Assembly: GCF_003073045.1 (NCBI RefSeq)
Contig: NC_037590.1
Span: 13,230,311 to 13,294,310 of the forward strand
Direction of reading: 5' to 3'
Length of the DNA stretch: 64,000 nt
Source of the DNA: Pomacea canaliculata
Taxonomy: Eukaryota; Mollusca; Gastropoda; Architaenioglossa; Ampullariidae
Below the pieces are notes generated by a model. It saw only the letters and a list, made by a program, of their open reading frames with translations. It did not search any database and was not told where the DNA came from. The translations under genes were made by a program, and so were the position numbers. Positions 10,345 to 24,993 of this stretch are shown here, piece by piece (position 1 is the stretch's first letter; the number at the start of each line of letters is the position of its first letter).

Positions 10345-13300
10345 CGACGACAACAACAAAAATAACAATAATACGAATATAAATTAATACTACACAGCAT
10401 TATGATCAAGATGGACAGCATACTCTGCACAGACCATCAATAATAAAAGAAAGAGAACACGGAACGGCTAGTGACGTGCATATTGGGACTCTGAACAACA
10501 TAAAGATGAGGTACAAGAGTAAAAACTTATAGCAATAAAAATGTCCAGGCATATTGGTTGTAAAAATGTCCGGGCATAGTGCGTGTAAAAACGTCCGGGC
10601 ATATCGCTTGTAAAAATATCCGGGCAAAGTGCGTTTAAAAATATCCGGTCATAGTGCGTGTAACAGCATAGAGCAAGATAGAATGTCCGGGCAAATCTAA
10701 ATGTCCGGGTATGGTCTGCGCACGCGCATGAAGCGAAACTTTGGAACACATGTCCCAGCAGAGAATGTTAATAAATGGGATTTCTGGAATGAAAGCTTTA
10801 ACTGATGCATCACCAGTATATTGCATGTGACTGCTACACCTGTTTATTTTGAGTATTGCAAAAATGATCAAGGTCCTTAACAACAACAACAACGACGACG
10901 ACGACGATGACGACGACAACAACAACAACAAATACAATAATACGAATATAAACTAATACTACACAGCATCATGATCAAGATGGACAGCATTGTCTGCACA
11001 GACCATCAATAATAAAGGAAAGAGAACACGGAACGGCTAGTGACGTGCATATTGGGACTCTGAACAACATAAAGATGAGGTACAAGAGTAAAAACTTATA
11101 GCAATAAAAATGTCCAGGCATATTGGTTGTAAAAATGTCCGGGCATAGTGCGTGTAAAAACGTCCGGGCATATCGCTTGTAAAAATATCCGGGCAAAGTG
11201 CGTTTAAAAATATCCGTCATAGTGCGTTAACAGCATAGAGCAAGATAGAATGTCGGGCAAATCTAAATGTCCGGGTATGGTCTGCGCACGCGCATGAAGC
11301 GAAACTTTGGAACACATGTCCAGCAGAGAATGTTAATAAATGGGATTTCTGGAATGAAGCTTAACTGATGCATCAACCAGTATATTGCATGTGACTGCTA
11401 CACCTGTTTTTTGAGTATTGCAAAAATGATCAAGGTCCTTAACAACAACAACAACGACGACGACGACGATGACGAACGACGACACCAACAACAAACAACA
11501 TAATACGAATATAAACTATTATACACAATCATGATCAAGATGGACAGCATTGTCTGCACAGACCATCAATAATAATAAGAAAGAGAACACGGAACGGCTA
11601 GTGACGTGCATATTGGGACTCTGAACAACATAAAGATGAGGTACAAGAGTAAAAAACGCAATAAATCAGGCATGAGCAATAAAAATGTCCGGGCAATAGT
11701 AAAATGCGAGCTAGTGCGTGTTAAAAAACGTCCGGCATATCGCTTGTAAATAATCCGGGCAAAGTGCGTTTAAAAATATCCGGTCATAGTGCGTGTAACA
11801 GCATAGAGCAAGATAGAATGTCCGGGCAAATCTAAATGTCCGGGTATGGTCTGCGCACGCGCATGAAGCGAAACTTTGGAACACATGTCCCAGCAGAGAA
11901 TGTTAATAAATGGGATTTCTGGAATGAAAGCTTTAACTGATGCATCACCAGTATATTGCATGTGACTGCTACACCTGTTTATTTTGAGTATTGCAAAAAT
12001 GATCAAGGTCCTTAACAACAACAACAACGACGACGACGATGACGACGACAACAACAACAACAATAACAATAACAATAATACGAATATAAACTAATACTAC
12101 ACAGCATCATGATCAAGATGGACAGCATTGTCTGCACAGACCATCAATAATAAAAGAAAGAGAACACGGAACGGCTAGTGACGTGCATATTGGGACTCTG
12201 AACAACATAAAGATGAGGTACAAGAGTAAAAACTTATAGCAATAAAAATGTCCAGGCATATTGGTTGTAAAAATGTCCGGCATAGGCGTGTAAAAACGTC
12301 CGTGCAATATCGCTTGTAAAAACTATCCGGCGGCAAAGTGCGTTTAAAAATATCCGTCATAGTTGCGTGTAAACAGCAATAGAGCAAGATAGAATTGTCG
12401 GCAAAATCTAAATGTCCGGGTATGGTCTGCGCACGCGCATGAAGCGAAACTTTGGAAAACACATGCCCGAGCAGAGAATGTTAATAAATGGGATTTCTGG
12501 AATGAAGCTTAGTAACTGATAGGCATCACGATTGCATGTGACTGCTCACCTGTTTATTGAGTATTGCAAAAATGATCTATAGGTGGACGATGTCGACCGA
12601 TTGATCTTAGCTCACGAAACCTCGTAGGTGTAACCACAATCATATGATCAGCGACAGACCATTGACAGTGAAGCATTGGCATACACCAATTATTGGCCAG
12701 GCAATTAATATTCGGGCATAGTGCGAGTCGGGATATCGCTTATAAACAAAATATCCGGTATAACACAGAGCAATGTCGACATTTGAGCGAATTTGGAGAG
12801 CGTTCAAGTCACCAAAGGTTTATGCATTGTGACTGTAACTGTTATATTTTGTGCGATACAAGGCATAAGACGATGCGACCGGATGAACAACAATAACAAT
12901 AATACGAATATAAAAACTGAACTACACAGCTCATGATATGGAAGAGGGACAGCGATTGTGCTGCACAAGACCGATCATATAATAAAAGAAAGAGAACACG
13001 AACGGCTAGTGACGTGCATATTGGGACTCTGAACACACATTATAAGATGAGGGTACAAGAGTAAAAATATAGCAATAAAAATGTCCAGGCATATTGGTTG
13101 TAAAAATGTACCGGGCATAGTGCGTTGTATAAAAACGTACCGGGCATATCGCTTGTAAAAATTTCGGGCATAAGTGCGATATAAAAATATCCGGTATTAG
13201 TGCGATGTAAGCAGCATAGAGCAAGATAGAATGATCCGCCAGGCAAATCTAGAATGTCCTCCGGGTATGGTCTGCGCCACAGCGCATGAGCATCGAAACT

Positions 13301-16300
13301 TTGGAACAATGTGTCCCAGCAGAGAATGTTAATAAACTGGGATTTCTGGAAATGGAAAGTATCTTAAACTGATGATGTCATCACCAGTGATACATTGCAA
13401 TGTGACTGCACCTGGTGTTATTTTGGAGGATGCTAACTAAAAAAATGATCATAAGGTCCTTAACGAAGCCAACAACAACAACGACGACGACGATGACGAC
13501 GGACGGAACAACAACAACAATAGCACAATAACACTATAATACGAATATAGACAATACTACAGGAGCCACATCATGATCAGTGGAATCAATGGACCCGGAT
13601 GGACGCATGTCTGTCAAACACAGACCATCAATAATAAATGAAAGAAAGAGAACACGGAACGGCGAGTGACGTGCTATATTGGGACTCTGATAAACAAATA
13701 AAGATTGAGAGGTATTCAGCTCAGAGTAAAAAAACTTGCGTATGCAGATGAATAAAAATTGTCCAGGCCATAGTTGGTTGTAAAAATGTCGAGGGCATAG
13801 TGCGTGTAAAAACGTCGCGGCGATATTCGCTTGTAAAAAATATCCGGGCAAGTGCTGCGTTTTAAAAATTATCCGGTCATTAGTGCGTTTAACATAGATA
13901 GATGCAAGATAGAAGTCCGGGGCAAATGAGGCTAATGTTTCCGGGTATGGTCGACGATGCGCCGGACAACGCGCATGACGAGGCGCAAATTTGCGAAATG
14001 TGATTGGAAATGTCCAACATTGTCCAAAGCAGGGGCAAGAATGTGATTAATAAATGGATTTCTGGATTATCTGGAAATGAGCTTTAACTGATGCTTATGA
14101 TGATCACCAGTATATTGCATGTGACTGATGTGATTGGTACACTTGTTTATTTGAGTATTGCAAAATGATCAGTAGGTCTCGGGAGTTAACAACAACATTA
14201 CTAAACTGATCGACCTGACGACGACGACGTACGACGACGTACTGACTCAACAACATAACAATAAATAACAATAAATACGAAGATATAAACATGTTATAAC
14301 GAACACAGCGGATCATAATGTGATCAAGATGACAGCATTGTCTGCAGACAGACCACGAATAATAAAAGAAAGATGGAACGGACGACGGCCTAGTGACGTG
14401 CATATTCATTGGGACGCACTTGAACAACACATAAAGATGAGGTACATTGAGAGTAAAAACATTTTAGCAGCCGAGTATAGCAATAAAAATGTCCAGGCAT
14501 ATGGTTGTTATAAAAATTCCGGGCATAGTGCGTTGTAAAAAAATCGTTTATGTGCAGAATATCGCATGTAAAAAATTCCGGGGCAAAGTTGCGTGGTTTA
14601 AAAAATATCGTGTCGGTATAGTGCGTGTAACAGCATAGAGCAAATGTAGAATGGTCGGGCAAATCTAAATAGTCCGTTGTGTCTAGGGGTATGCGCACGC
14701 AGTGAACAAAAAAAAAAAAAAAAAAAAAACTTTGGAAACAATGTCTAAGCAAATAACCAAGTGGAGTCGAAATTGGAACACTGTCGCACAAAAAAAGAAA
14801 ATGATGCGGACACTTTGGAAACACATGTCCCAGCAGGAATGTTGTTAGTACAAATGGGATTTTCTGAACTGGAAAGGAATTAACTGATGCGATCACCAGT
14901 ATATGCATGTGATGTGACTGTCAACCGTTTTAACACCTGTTTAGTTTGAGTATGTATTGCAAAAATGATCATCGAAGGGGTCCTTAACAACAACAACAAC
15001 GACGACGACGACGAGTTGACGACGACAACCAACAACAACAACAACCAATAACCGACATAGACGAATATAAACTAAATACTACACAGCATCGATGATTCAT
15101 GTGAAGATGGGACGAGACATGTCTCGCAACACAAAAACCACATCAATAAATAAAAGAAGAGAACCGAACGGCTAGTGACGTGCATATTGGACTCTGAACA
15201 CATAAAGATGAAGGTCGATGAGATACAAGAGTAAAAACTTATAGCAATAAAATTCCAGGCATATTGGTTGTAAATTGTCCGGGGCATATGCGTGTAAAAA
15301 ACCGTCCGGACTATCGCTTGTAAAATAGAAAATATCCGGGCAAAGTGCGTTTAAAATTATCCGTCATAGTGCGTGTAACCGGGGGGGTTCCTTCAGCATG
15401 CGTGTACGACAGCAAGATAGAATGTCCGGGCAAAATCTAAATGTTCCGGTTAGAATGGTCCGGGCCAAATGCGCATGTCCGGGCTATGGTCTGCGCACGC
15501 GCATGTGAGCGAAACTTGGAACACATTCTGGAAGACACATGTCCCAGCAGAGATGTTAATAAATGGGATTTCTGGAATGAAAGCTTTAACTATGATGCAT
15601 CACCATATATTGCATGTGACTGCTACACTGTTTATTTGAAGTATGCAAAGATGATATATAAGGGTCCTTATACAACAACAAAACAACGACGACGAGCGAA
15701 CCGATCCAAGGATCCGTAACAATACACACATCACATGATCAACAACAACCATAAAAGGAAAGAAGAGAACACGGAATCGGCTATGACTGGGGAAAGGGGA
15801 GATTCTGAAACAGAACAGCCGACAGATGGTTAAACTATATAGCAATAAAAAATGCCTGCCATGAACACTATTGGTTTGTGATGAAAACTAACTTTTATTT
15901 TTTTTAAAAACGTCGCCGCAAACAACAATAAGTGCAATAATACGAATATACCGGGCAACTAACTACTACATGGAACAGCATCATGAGCAAGATGGACAGC
16001 ATTGACTGCTACACCTGGTCTTACATCATATCAATAACAGACGAGCGATCGAGATGGAGCACGGAACGGCAATAGTGGCATTTCTATTGGGACAGACTGT
16101 CAAGGCAACCAACATTAAAGATGGCTCGTTATCTAATATGAAATAGTTAAAAACTTATAGCACATAAAAATGTCCAAGCTATTTATGTAAAACAATGTTC
16201 CGACATTATCAGTGCGTCGTAAAAACGTCCCCGGGCGACGTATTCGACTGTAAAAATACGGCGGGCAAAGTGCGTTAAAAATATCCGGAGTCAATAAGCG

Positions 16301-16560
16301 TGGGTCCGTGTAACAGCAGTAGAGCAGGAGTAGAATGTCCGGGCCAAATCTGATGTTATTCTAAAGTCACGGACTTATGGTCTGGCACGCGCATGAAGCG
16401 AAACTTTGGAAACACATGTCCCAGCAGAGAATGTTAATAAAGATGGATTCTAAATGAGCCTTAACTGCATGCGTCACCAGCTATATTTGCATTGTGACTG
16501 CACACGCTGTCTTCATTTTGACGAGTAAGGTAAAAATGAGTAAGAGGTCCCCTTGAACAA
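10215..16560. repeat. Higher-order satellite: about eight tandem units of about 570 bp or more
   Basis: The landmark GCGAAACTTTGGAA(C) recurs near 10,731, 11,297, 11,868, 12,445, 13,295, 14,810 (degraded), 15,508 and 16,398. Each unit has four to six degenerate 25-bp minisatellite copies, a unique part (GGGATTTCTGGAATG, GCATGTGACTGCTACACC), an (AAC)n/(ACG)n microsatellite, and a second unique part (CATGATCAAGATGGACAGCA, GGCTAGTGACGTGCATATTG). Units 1-4 are nearly identical and spaced 566-577 bp apart. From 12.5 kb on, short 1-8 base insertions accumulate and spacing grows to 700-1,500 bp. Open frames seen here are by-products of the (AAC)n tract and of the minisatellite. Confidence 0.9.
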
Positions 16561-19500
16561 CAACAATAATAATTAATTAAAACAAAATACAATAACAACT
16601 AACAACAACGACGATTGTGAAAGACCGTGAAATATACGAAATTATGTATGCATGCGAGGAAGAGTGCTGCATTGCCATATTAACGACGCCCGAAAAACGT
16701 GGACTCACCCGAGAGATATTATAAGCTGCAGAGCTGCGATGACGCCAAGGACAGGGGGAGCAAAAACCTGCACGAAAGTGAAAGCGCCATGACCACAGGC
16801 TGACCATAAGCCGTCAGACTGTCTCATCTAAGCCCGGCTTAAAGGGCTGTGCAAACATCAGTAACTACTACACGGTGTTTTCCTTCTGCTGATTTGAGTG
16901 CTGGTGTGACGTTTGTGTCACTGTTCGAACTCCCCTCACCACGCCATGTGGCGTAGAGGAAACCAGGTGGGCAGCGGGGGGCAGGCCGCCGCCCCCCCCC
17001 CAAGGGAATCACTAGGTGGGGCAGGAACTTCCTTTGCCCCCCCCCAAAATATTTGCAGAGAATTCCTTCGAGCAAGAGAGGCAAAAGACTGAAAGGAAAG
17101 TAGTCGGACGGTAGAGAGGAGGTCGACGGTCATACACGCGTACAAAAGCGGAGCCCTGATGGCAAGTGGATTGTGGCCTAAACGACCTCTGACTGACAAT
17201 CAGATCGGGACGAGTCCCGACTTGCGTCTTGTTTGCGCAATCGCTTTGGCAGGCTGTGAATTGAAGCAGCACTGCAGTGAAGCGAAGAGCAGCCGAAAGT
17301 ACATCCGGTAATCGAGTTCGTCCCACTCCCCCTCCCCGATATGTCGACGCCCCTTCTATTTACAGGCGGGTTTTCCGTGACTTTGGAACCAACAAAAACA
17401 TCCCGCCACCCATTCGCCTCTACTTCACCCACGGGGCTGCATGATGACCCGAGCTTGATTGGACCGTTGTGACTGACGTCACATGACATGCTGCATCAGA
17501 CGCGTCATATTTCCCTTGCCTGCGATAGGGTGCGAAGAATTCTCCCGCGCGCGCTCTGGCGTGTATATGGGCAGCAGGCGTGGGAAGGTTGATCGGTTGC
17601 GTCACGGGCTGTTTGGTACGTGTTTTTCTTTTGTGGTACGTATCCGACTGCTTGGTTGTGGGATCGTACTGCGTAAAAGATAGAGGAGGATACTGGAAGG
17701 CCTGACACAGTAACAGGATAAGAACTAGATTTCCGGTAACATGGGAGACGGGTACGGGGATTGCTCTTGGCCAGGAGTAGGGAAGTTAGTGAGAATCAGC
17801 CTGTCCCAGCCAGCGGAGGACCTCGATAAGCCTTTTGAAACTGTATCTTGTACCACCTATCTCCACGACGTTACCCAGCCGGCACTGCCAGAACCTGCAG
17901 TCTCTTTGCTGCCTTGATAAGACGGAATTACACAAAAACATAACCCTGAGAGAAGTTCCGGATGACACCAAGCCTTTGAAACTAACTGTCTCATTTGTGC
18001 ATGGTATTTTAGAAGAGAGTGGTTGATCTGCGCATAATTAGGACCGAGATTGCCAGTGCTGTAGTTATCCTGAACGGAACAATTCACCGAAGAGTACGCA
18101 GCGTTTTTTTGGAACACCAATTGCCCACCCCCTTAAAAAAAAATAAATAATTATTATGATTTATATGATTATACGTTACTATCAACCAATTTCCTCTGTG
18201 ACACTGGCCGCTATTAGCCCGGGGTAGGGTCACATCACTTCTTAATTTCGTTTTTTTATATTCATCCGTTGCTGCTTTCCCTCTTTTCACAGAGGCTATA
18301 AAGCAGCGCTGATTCGTGTGTGCTTGCTACCACTGTCCCTTGTTACGCCTCGTGCTCTCACCCCCCCCATACTCAACCCACCTCACCTCAGTCTGCATCG
18401 ATCCTCACTCTTTTTCTTGCACTTCAGATGCTTCTTTGACACCACCACCTCTTCAGGCAACTTACCAACCTCGTTGCGCTAAACACACACGGCGAATGAC
18501 ATCCGTTACGGGTACTGCCAAACACACGGTCTAAACAGTCTCCGGTGCAGAAGATCACAGCGTCCAAATCCGGGCCCGTTGGTACAACCCCGAACCTATT
18601 CCGCCTAGAACCGCAGACGCACACGTCGTCACCACGCAAGCCGTGACGTCGATCGCAACCGAGGCGGCTGGAACTGTTAACGAACTCGACAGCAATGTCC
18701 CGGGCAGGAACGGAGCAGGACCGTACAACAACCCGTCGCTCACTGTCACCCCCACCGATATTCACGTGGCTACCTCCAACTGCCCGGGAACACATCCCGC
18801 TCTCCTACTCACATTAGATGAACAACGATCGGCGTGACACGACCGCAAAAATTTCCCGGCGCAACAATCAATCTTCCCCGATCCTCTCCCCGGGCATCCC
18901 AGACACCACTTATCACGCGGAAAAAGTGCAGTCCAGGACGTTGCTTTTCCTTGCCCCAGTCAATGGCAGAGACATCCGAAACACGGACAACAGTACCTAC
19001 AACCGAACACCAAACCAAAGAAACTAAGTGACAGAGTGGGGCCCCGGGTCCTCCACAGTTCATGAACAATCTGGCACTCCAGCTAGTCGCTCCCAATCTG
19101 CGAGAACTTGTCAGCGCCGAGCGGAAGCAGACAAGCACAGAAACCAACGGCTGTGATGTCAAATGAGCCTAATGACATTTCCAGCGTGAGCCCAAGTGAT
19201 CTACGCGACACAGAACCGCGGGGTCGTAGACTGACGTCATCCAGGACACACAACCGGGACTCGACCGGAAAATACTTCACTAAGGTCTTCAACTCAGACA
19301 ATCGGACGCGTCTTGTGCGATGCAGAAACACGCACTCGTGGCGTTGTGTAATTGACAAAAAGCCATCTCTTAAGGGGTCTTGTCTTACTGTTCTGGCTTA
19401 CACGACAGTTGCTTGACGGTGACAGTTCACACTGCAAGCATTTGTTCTCTGACTCTTTCCAACCGATATCTTCAAGTCCTGCTTCTACACTTACGCATCG

Positions 19501-21689
19501 CAGAGGGAAGGCTGCGCGGGCCGCAGTGTAGTCCTTGTTTTTAGATAAATAAAAGACTGTACTTTCTAACGTTTTTGCATACTGCAGTGACGAGGTTGAC
19601 ATTGTTGATTTTTTATGCATGCAATTTGCACACACCGAGTCAACGAGACAGTTCTGACTTTCTACAACCCACAGGCCCAATGAAACGCCACAGGGTATCG
19701 GAGACAGGGACCAGGAGGAGACGTGCGACGCCACCCTCGGCCACAGAAACCAGGTGATCTGCCTTGGGGGTAGGGTGTGGGTTGCACCCGGCACATAGTG
19801 GAGGAGCAAAAACAAGAGACTAAAAGTCATACGTGGTTTTGTGTGTGTACCCGATGTGTGTGTGTCCTGCTAACTCCTACCCCATTTTTGTAAGTTGCGT
19901 CAATGCAGTCATTGCTGTTGAAAGCACGGAGTACATATGGCGACTTCAACAGCCCACCCAGAGACGTTTCATATTATCGAATACCATTTAACGCTACACG
20001 CAAGCGGTCTTTCATGGGCCAACGCCTACAATTTCTACCTACGCATCTGGTTACCCTGGTTGTAACATCAATGTTCCTCATTCCGATCTCTCCCCCAGGA
20101 AGCAAAAAGTTTCGGCCCGAGTTCCCTCGACCATCTCACGCGGACATGAGATGAAGCTGAGAGTTCTATGTAACGTGGCCAGTGACCAAATCCGTTCATG
20201 TGACCCCCAGGCCTTTCGATGCTGCGTTGACCAACGGTGACTCGGCCCAGTTCTAATCCATTCCTTCTTCTGACCTTCCCTCAAAGCGCCCATGGGGATG
20301 TTTAACCACACCAGCGGCTGTCCACGAACTCCTCCCTCCACATGTCTATGCCTACGCTACCCACTGTAATCTTTCCTCTTCTTCTGGCTCTCTACTTCCA
20401 TCCAACTTTCCTTCAGTCTGTCTTTCGGGCCATTCGTTCCAGGTGTTGATTCGCTGCCTCTCTCGGATTTAACGACAAAATGAAGAGCAATATCCACAGA
20501 TAATTGTTTGCTGCTCCAACCAGTCGAGGTTTGCGAATTAATCTTTGCTGGCTGTCGGCACGTGTGCAAGGTCAGAAGTTGTTTCTCTCAAATATGATTA
20601 GAATATTGTAAAGCGAGACAAAATTTTCGCATGACCCACGGAGCGTGGCCGCGCCAATACGACAAAGACAGTTTCTCAGCGATGAAACCGCTCTTGGTGG
20701 AGCTGATCAGTGCGCGGAGCACCAACATGTTTGAAAGGCGCTTGCGGGAGAGACAGGCCCTTGCCAGATCCAATCGCCATTCAACTGCTCCTCCCCGCTT
20801 TAACACAACCAGACAGGCGTGGTAAGCATGTGAGTTTTTCTTCTGACTGGTCGGATGGACGGAAAGGCGTCATGCACTAACTTCTGATTGATCCTTTCAG
20901 AGGACGCACCGTGGCGACCACAGCGAGTCATGTGATCATGTCATGTGAAGCATGCTGCTTCTGTGAATGGGATTTGTGAACGCTTCAGGTGTACAGTTCC
21001 TGCGCGGCTGAATATGCGCTGGGTGCGTCTCCATAGCAAAGTGGCGGGTCCTCGAACCCCACTTTTCGGTCGTGCGTGTCCCCTTTTTCTACATCTTTTC
21101 ACTTTCCTCTTGCTTCTGTCAACGTCACAGGCAAGAGTTTTGCATAACCCTGTATGAGCGTGTAGCTTAAAGAGTGAAGGATGAGAAGGGTTGTCTGCAG
21201 AAGGAGTGTAGTAAGATGGGAGGACATTGACCCTGTATGCAGCGCATGTGCTATCGCCAACGAAACCAAACACAAATGGCAGCCAAGCGGGACGCCACAG
21301 ATCAACAAATACAATTTTAGACATTCATCCCCTCGTCGCTCGCCAGTACAATTTGGAATTGCTGACCATATCATGAGAAATTTCTGTTATTGTCGAATCG
21401 TTTTTTAATTTTTTTAAGAGGGTATAGAACACATCTTTTGAAAACTTTCCTGTTGTTGGTGACTATAGACGTTCGACATCAATAGGGAAGCGCGTTTCTT
21501 ATTTTGTAACGAAAAGACGAAATTTCTGATCCAAATTACTGTATGATGTTGTCCATAGTCCGAAGCCCTTCAAAATGTCTAGTGGTGAGTACATTGGACC
21601 CGTGAAGTGCAGTGAAGATTCTTCAAATTGTTGTAACAGTGTCTTTGCATACCGGGGAAATTCCGAAAAAAAAAACATACTGGTGGTCT
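16561..21689. other. Low-information region, no gene supported
   Basis: GC content rises locally (16.9-17.6 kb and 18.4-19.4 kb). There are C/G homopolymer runs around 16,990-17,045, a TATA-like CTATAAAG at about 18,296 and an AATAAAA at about 19,550, which would fit a decayed LTR-type or host transcript, but no protein domain can be read on either strand. Open frames of 60-180 codons overlap one another in all frames without conserved motifs. The stretch adjoins the noisy end of the satellite, and sequence quality is suspect. Confidence 0.5.
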
Positions 21690-22035
21690 ATTTATACTTT
21701 TTATTTAACTCTTCGCCCGGATCGATAAGTTAATCTACTTAAGCCAATTAGTGAGTTCAACGTTACTAACAAACCTTACAGTGGAAGTTCTCGAGCTAAT
21801 TCGTAATTCAGCAGCCATCCCAAAAGAATTGAAGTCATGTGCCATCGTGGAGAACTGCATGGACGAACAACAAGCCTGAAAAACTCGACGCCTATATAGC
21901 ACAATACGAATGTCAGCCAGGGAACGTGCACAGTGAAGAAAAGAGATACGGACGGTAAATCAAAGAGAACAGAATTTTTTGGGGTGAAGTTTTTATTTTT
22001 GGTTTTACTGGTTTAACTTACCATTTCTGTGCTTC
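21690..22035 (+). pseudogene. Degraded 5' fragment of the integrase gene (copy 3)
   Basis: Same order as at 4,120-4,400: TATTTAACTCTT, a GTTACTAACAAAC block, CAGTGGAAGTTCT, then a strongly altered exon 1 (GCCTGAAAAACTCGA, GTCAGCC, GAAAAGAGATACGGA) and a shifted donor region. Many short indels remove any frame. It is recognisable only by colinearity with the other copies. Confidence 0.55.
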
Positions 22036-24755
22036 TCTGTCGTCTACTAAGGTCAATTACGAATCTTACAAAATGTATGTTAAATTGTGAAGTCCCGGAG
22101 ACCTTTATCGCAGGCCCTCTGTGTGTTTATAGTAAACAGATGCGAAAATAACTCACAACTGTATGACCAGATGATGTATTTCGGGCACGGATCAGCAGAT
22201 TGATGCGACCGATCATCTAGAAATTCTTGGGGTTAATAAGCCAGTCCTACCCCCGTTGAGTGTCCAGGATCTGCGTCGTAAAGGCTCGATCGAGACCCGA
22301 CGGCGGCCAGCAGCCTGCTTCCATCCCGGCTTTCCGCCCAAAAAAATATTCGTCGGTCATTCAGCCCACACTCGCGCGCTTAAAAATGGTCTTTAGATCT
22401 TCCCTACCACTCCAAGGATCACCGGGAGGCAAAGGATACGCTCACTTGGCAGGGGAGAATGCGGAGAACAACCGAAAAGATTCAAAGCCTTCTGCGACTG
22501 GAAAAAGACATTCTATGTGCAGCGCGGTAGTATAGAAACCGTCACTTTTTTCGTGAGGTGAATCTCGCGGCAGCGAGTGGCCTGTACCGCCCGGGTAAAG
22601 AGCGTCCAGGACGAGAGAGTCCGTCTTGCTCTAGGATAGGACGTGTTCAGCGTAGCGCAGGAGGCGGGAACCTTGTAATCGCCCTTATGTAGGGACATTA
22701 AGCTGAAACTGTTAACGACGACTATGTGACACATGAAGTGATTAATTAGGGAGACGCTGTGAACTTCTGGAATTTCACCACATGATCGAAAAATCAGTAA
22801 CGAACAGTGCCAGAACGGAAGTTTTTTTTCTTTTAAGATGATATCTGGCATAATACTGTGAAATGATTTACGTCTCTGTTTCTCAACTTTGACTAGTACT
22901 AGTGAGGATGCACTCGTTTATTTTTGATGATTAGCTATTCTCTTTTACACTTCCTTCATTTTCAGTTAGCATGTCTGTAACCATTAGACGGAGAGTGGCA
23001 AATGCAATAGAATAATAAAACAGCCCTAATAATTTATGGCATTGTATGTCCGTCAGAGTGTGTATGATAGATGAATGCCCACAAATTAATACCATTGCGC
23101 CGGCAGGGTGCCGATATTCGAGGTCCACGTACAATCTGTACGAGCACGGATCCTGGTATAACATTATTGTCAGTTGGTATTTGTGCTTGCTGGGTGTCTT
23201 CCCGCCCAAGTACATTTGATGAAGAGAAATTATGCAGTGTGACTCGAAAACTACGAAACTTGGCTTGTTGGCTGTTCCTACGCAGCCACCACGTTAATAA
23301 CAGGTCGCTCCGCAGGCCGCCACGGTATCCCTATCGTAAGCTAGAGTGCCGTAGTTCAATAATTCAGGCTGGTGAGAGCAAAAATTTTTCTCGATCCTTT
23401 AGAAACCTGACAAATAATAGTCTCGGCGAAATCCAAAGACTGCAAAGGTAATCTGTTCTGTGAAAGAAACCGCAGCATTGACAAACACGGGACGAAAATC
23501 CTTTTGGCGACAGCTATATAGTACAACGCGGCGTCGACGTAAATTTCGCTCGGACCCACGAGACAACCATTCCTGATCCTAATCGAAAAAATTTCCGGGC
23601 AATAGATGCCTAGATACAATTTGTTCTGGAATAGAGAAAGAAAGCAAGCAACAGCAATGACGGTCTGTAGGAAATTCTCTCTGCGCCCGCATGGAATTTC
23701 TGTTTCTAACGGTCACCGACGAACATGAGAAGAACTTCGCGGTATTGCGAATTTCTCGGACGCCATGTCCCCGACAGAATCTCGACAGACTTGATGATGG
23801 CTTGTTTTTGGGAAAATACTTTATGGACACTGTAGGGGGCCAACATCTTTCATAACACCTACGTGGTCCCAACTCCCACAGTTTTATGCTCCCTTCTCAA
23901 TCCGCTGTAGGGGAACCGGCAACTGGAAGAAGTAACACTCTCACGATCTCTGCGGTCATAGCTGCAATTCAACTACGCCTTCCTGGTAGGCATTTGCTTA
24001 CCCGATAACAGAACCACTCAATACTAGATGTTCTATATGCCATTACAAATCATTCACTGTGACAACTTTGAACGAGAGAAATAGATATTACCAGTGTATA
24101 ATGCACTTAACATGCGCACTAAAGAGTGATCTTTTCGCAATTATGCACTGGTCTCCACATGAGCCTTAGTGTGACATACACCCCAAACTCGGGCAATTAG
24201 TGGATGAATAACTTAAGGGCTGGTTTTAAAACTTGGTAGATACAAGTCCACCAGCAATTTCTATAGGGACTTCCTTTAAAATGCAGAACTCTCCTTCCCT
24301 CTATCTGACCTCCTCATCGTGAAGGTGCTTCGCTCCACGTAAGAGGCATACAGTCACGCTGCATTTGCAGGAAACAGTGTAGTAGAAAATAAGGGATTAA
24401 TTAATTAAACGACGGTATGACGTTGCCTGAATGGCGATAGCCGTGTAGAGTTGTTGCAAGACTGCCTAAAGCGGGAGATTCTCCCTATGGACCGAGAACT
24501 CTCATGTATGCCGAAGAAAAAGTGATTGATTGCAAACCTCCGCGCGGTACTATCGGTGAACAATTATCATCAAATGCGCAATAATGCTTCATGAATATGA
24601 TAGTTTACTGCTTATTCTTTGCAACTTGACTTTTCTCCGAAGGACCTCGTAGGTCAGAAAAAGCAGCACCCCGAGATCACATAATAACTATCACCCGGCG
24701 AGAATCTGGACTCCAAGAAGATAAACCATGTAATAACGTGTACCGCTCGCTCTGG
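22036..24755. other. No recognisable feature
   Basis: No domain, repeat family or RNA gene was recognised. Open frames are short and inconsistent between frames. It lies between two degraded integrase-gene pieces, so it may be an eroded intervening sequence. Confidence 0.5.
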
Positions 24756-24893
24756 CATGAAAACGGACCGGACTTTGTCGACAACACACTCCCAGGGGCA
24801 TGGCGTTCCGATCATTGGCGCCAGTGGGAACGGAAAGGGACATCCAAACTGTAATTTGGGTGATGAAATGACACGTCGATATGAATGGCATGG
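24756..24893 (-). pseudogene. Degraded integrase core exon (copy 4), cut by the gap
   Basis: Colinear with the exon at 30,826-30,964. The shared minus-strand content includes the segment ending in TCCCACTG, the ATGCC(C)CTGGGAGTGTGT block and the following TCGAC. Alignment continues only patchily toward the assembly gap at 24,894. Together with the piece at 25,970-26,290 it has the spacing (about 1.2 kb) seen in the better copy, so both likely belong to one degraded gene copy. Confidence 0.45.
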
Positions 24894-24993
24894 NNNNNNN
24901 NNNNNNNNNNNNNNNNNNNNNNNNNNNNNNNNNNNNNNNNNNNNNNNNNNNNNNNNNNNNNNNNNNNNNNNNNNNNNNNNNNNNNNNNNNNNN
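24894..24993. other. Assembly gap of exactly 100 N
   Basis: One hundred unknown bases, a conventional scaffold gap of undefined true size. Sequence order across it is inferred by the assembler and not read through. Confidence 0.99.

Noticed and set aside
10296..10350. Coding poly-leucine/serine stretch on the minus strand in the satellite
   Set aside because: It is the translation of an (AAC)n/(ACG)n microsatellite inside the 570-bp repeat unit.
16970..17050. C/G homopolymer runs as a regulatory G-quadruplex
   Set aside because: Possible in principle, but no adjacent promoter or exon is recognised and the stretch lies in low-quality sequence.
18424..19416. Possible gene in the GC-richer stretch with overlapping open frames on both strands
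   Set aside because: No frame shows domains or conserved cysteine, glycine or catalytic patterns. Frames on both strands are equally open, as expected from low stop density in GC-rich sequence, and the region is of doubtful quality.
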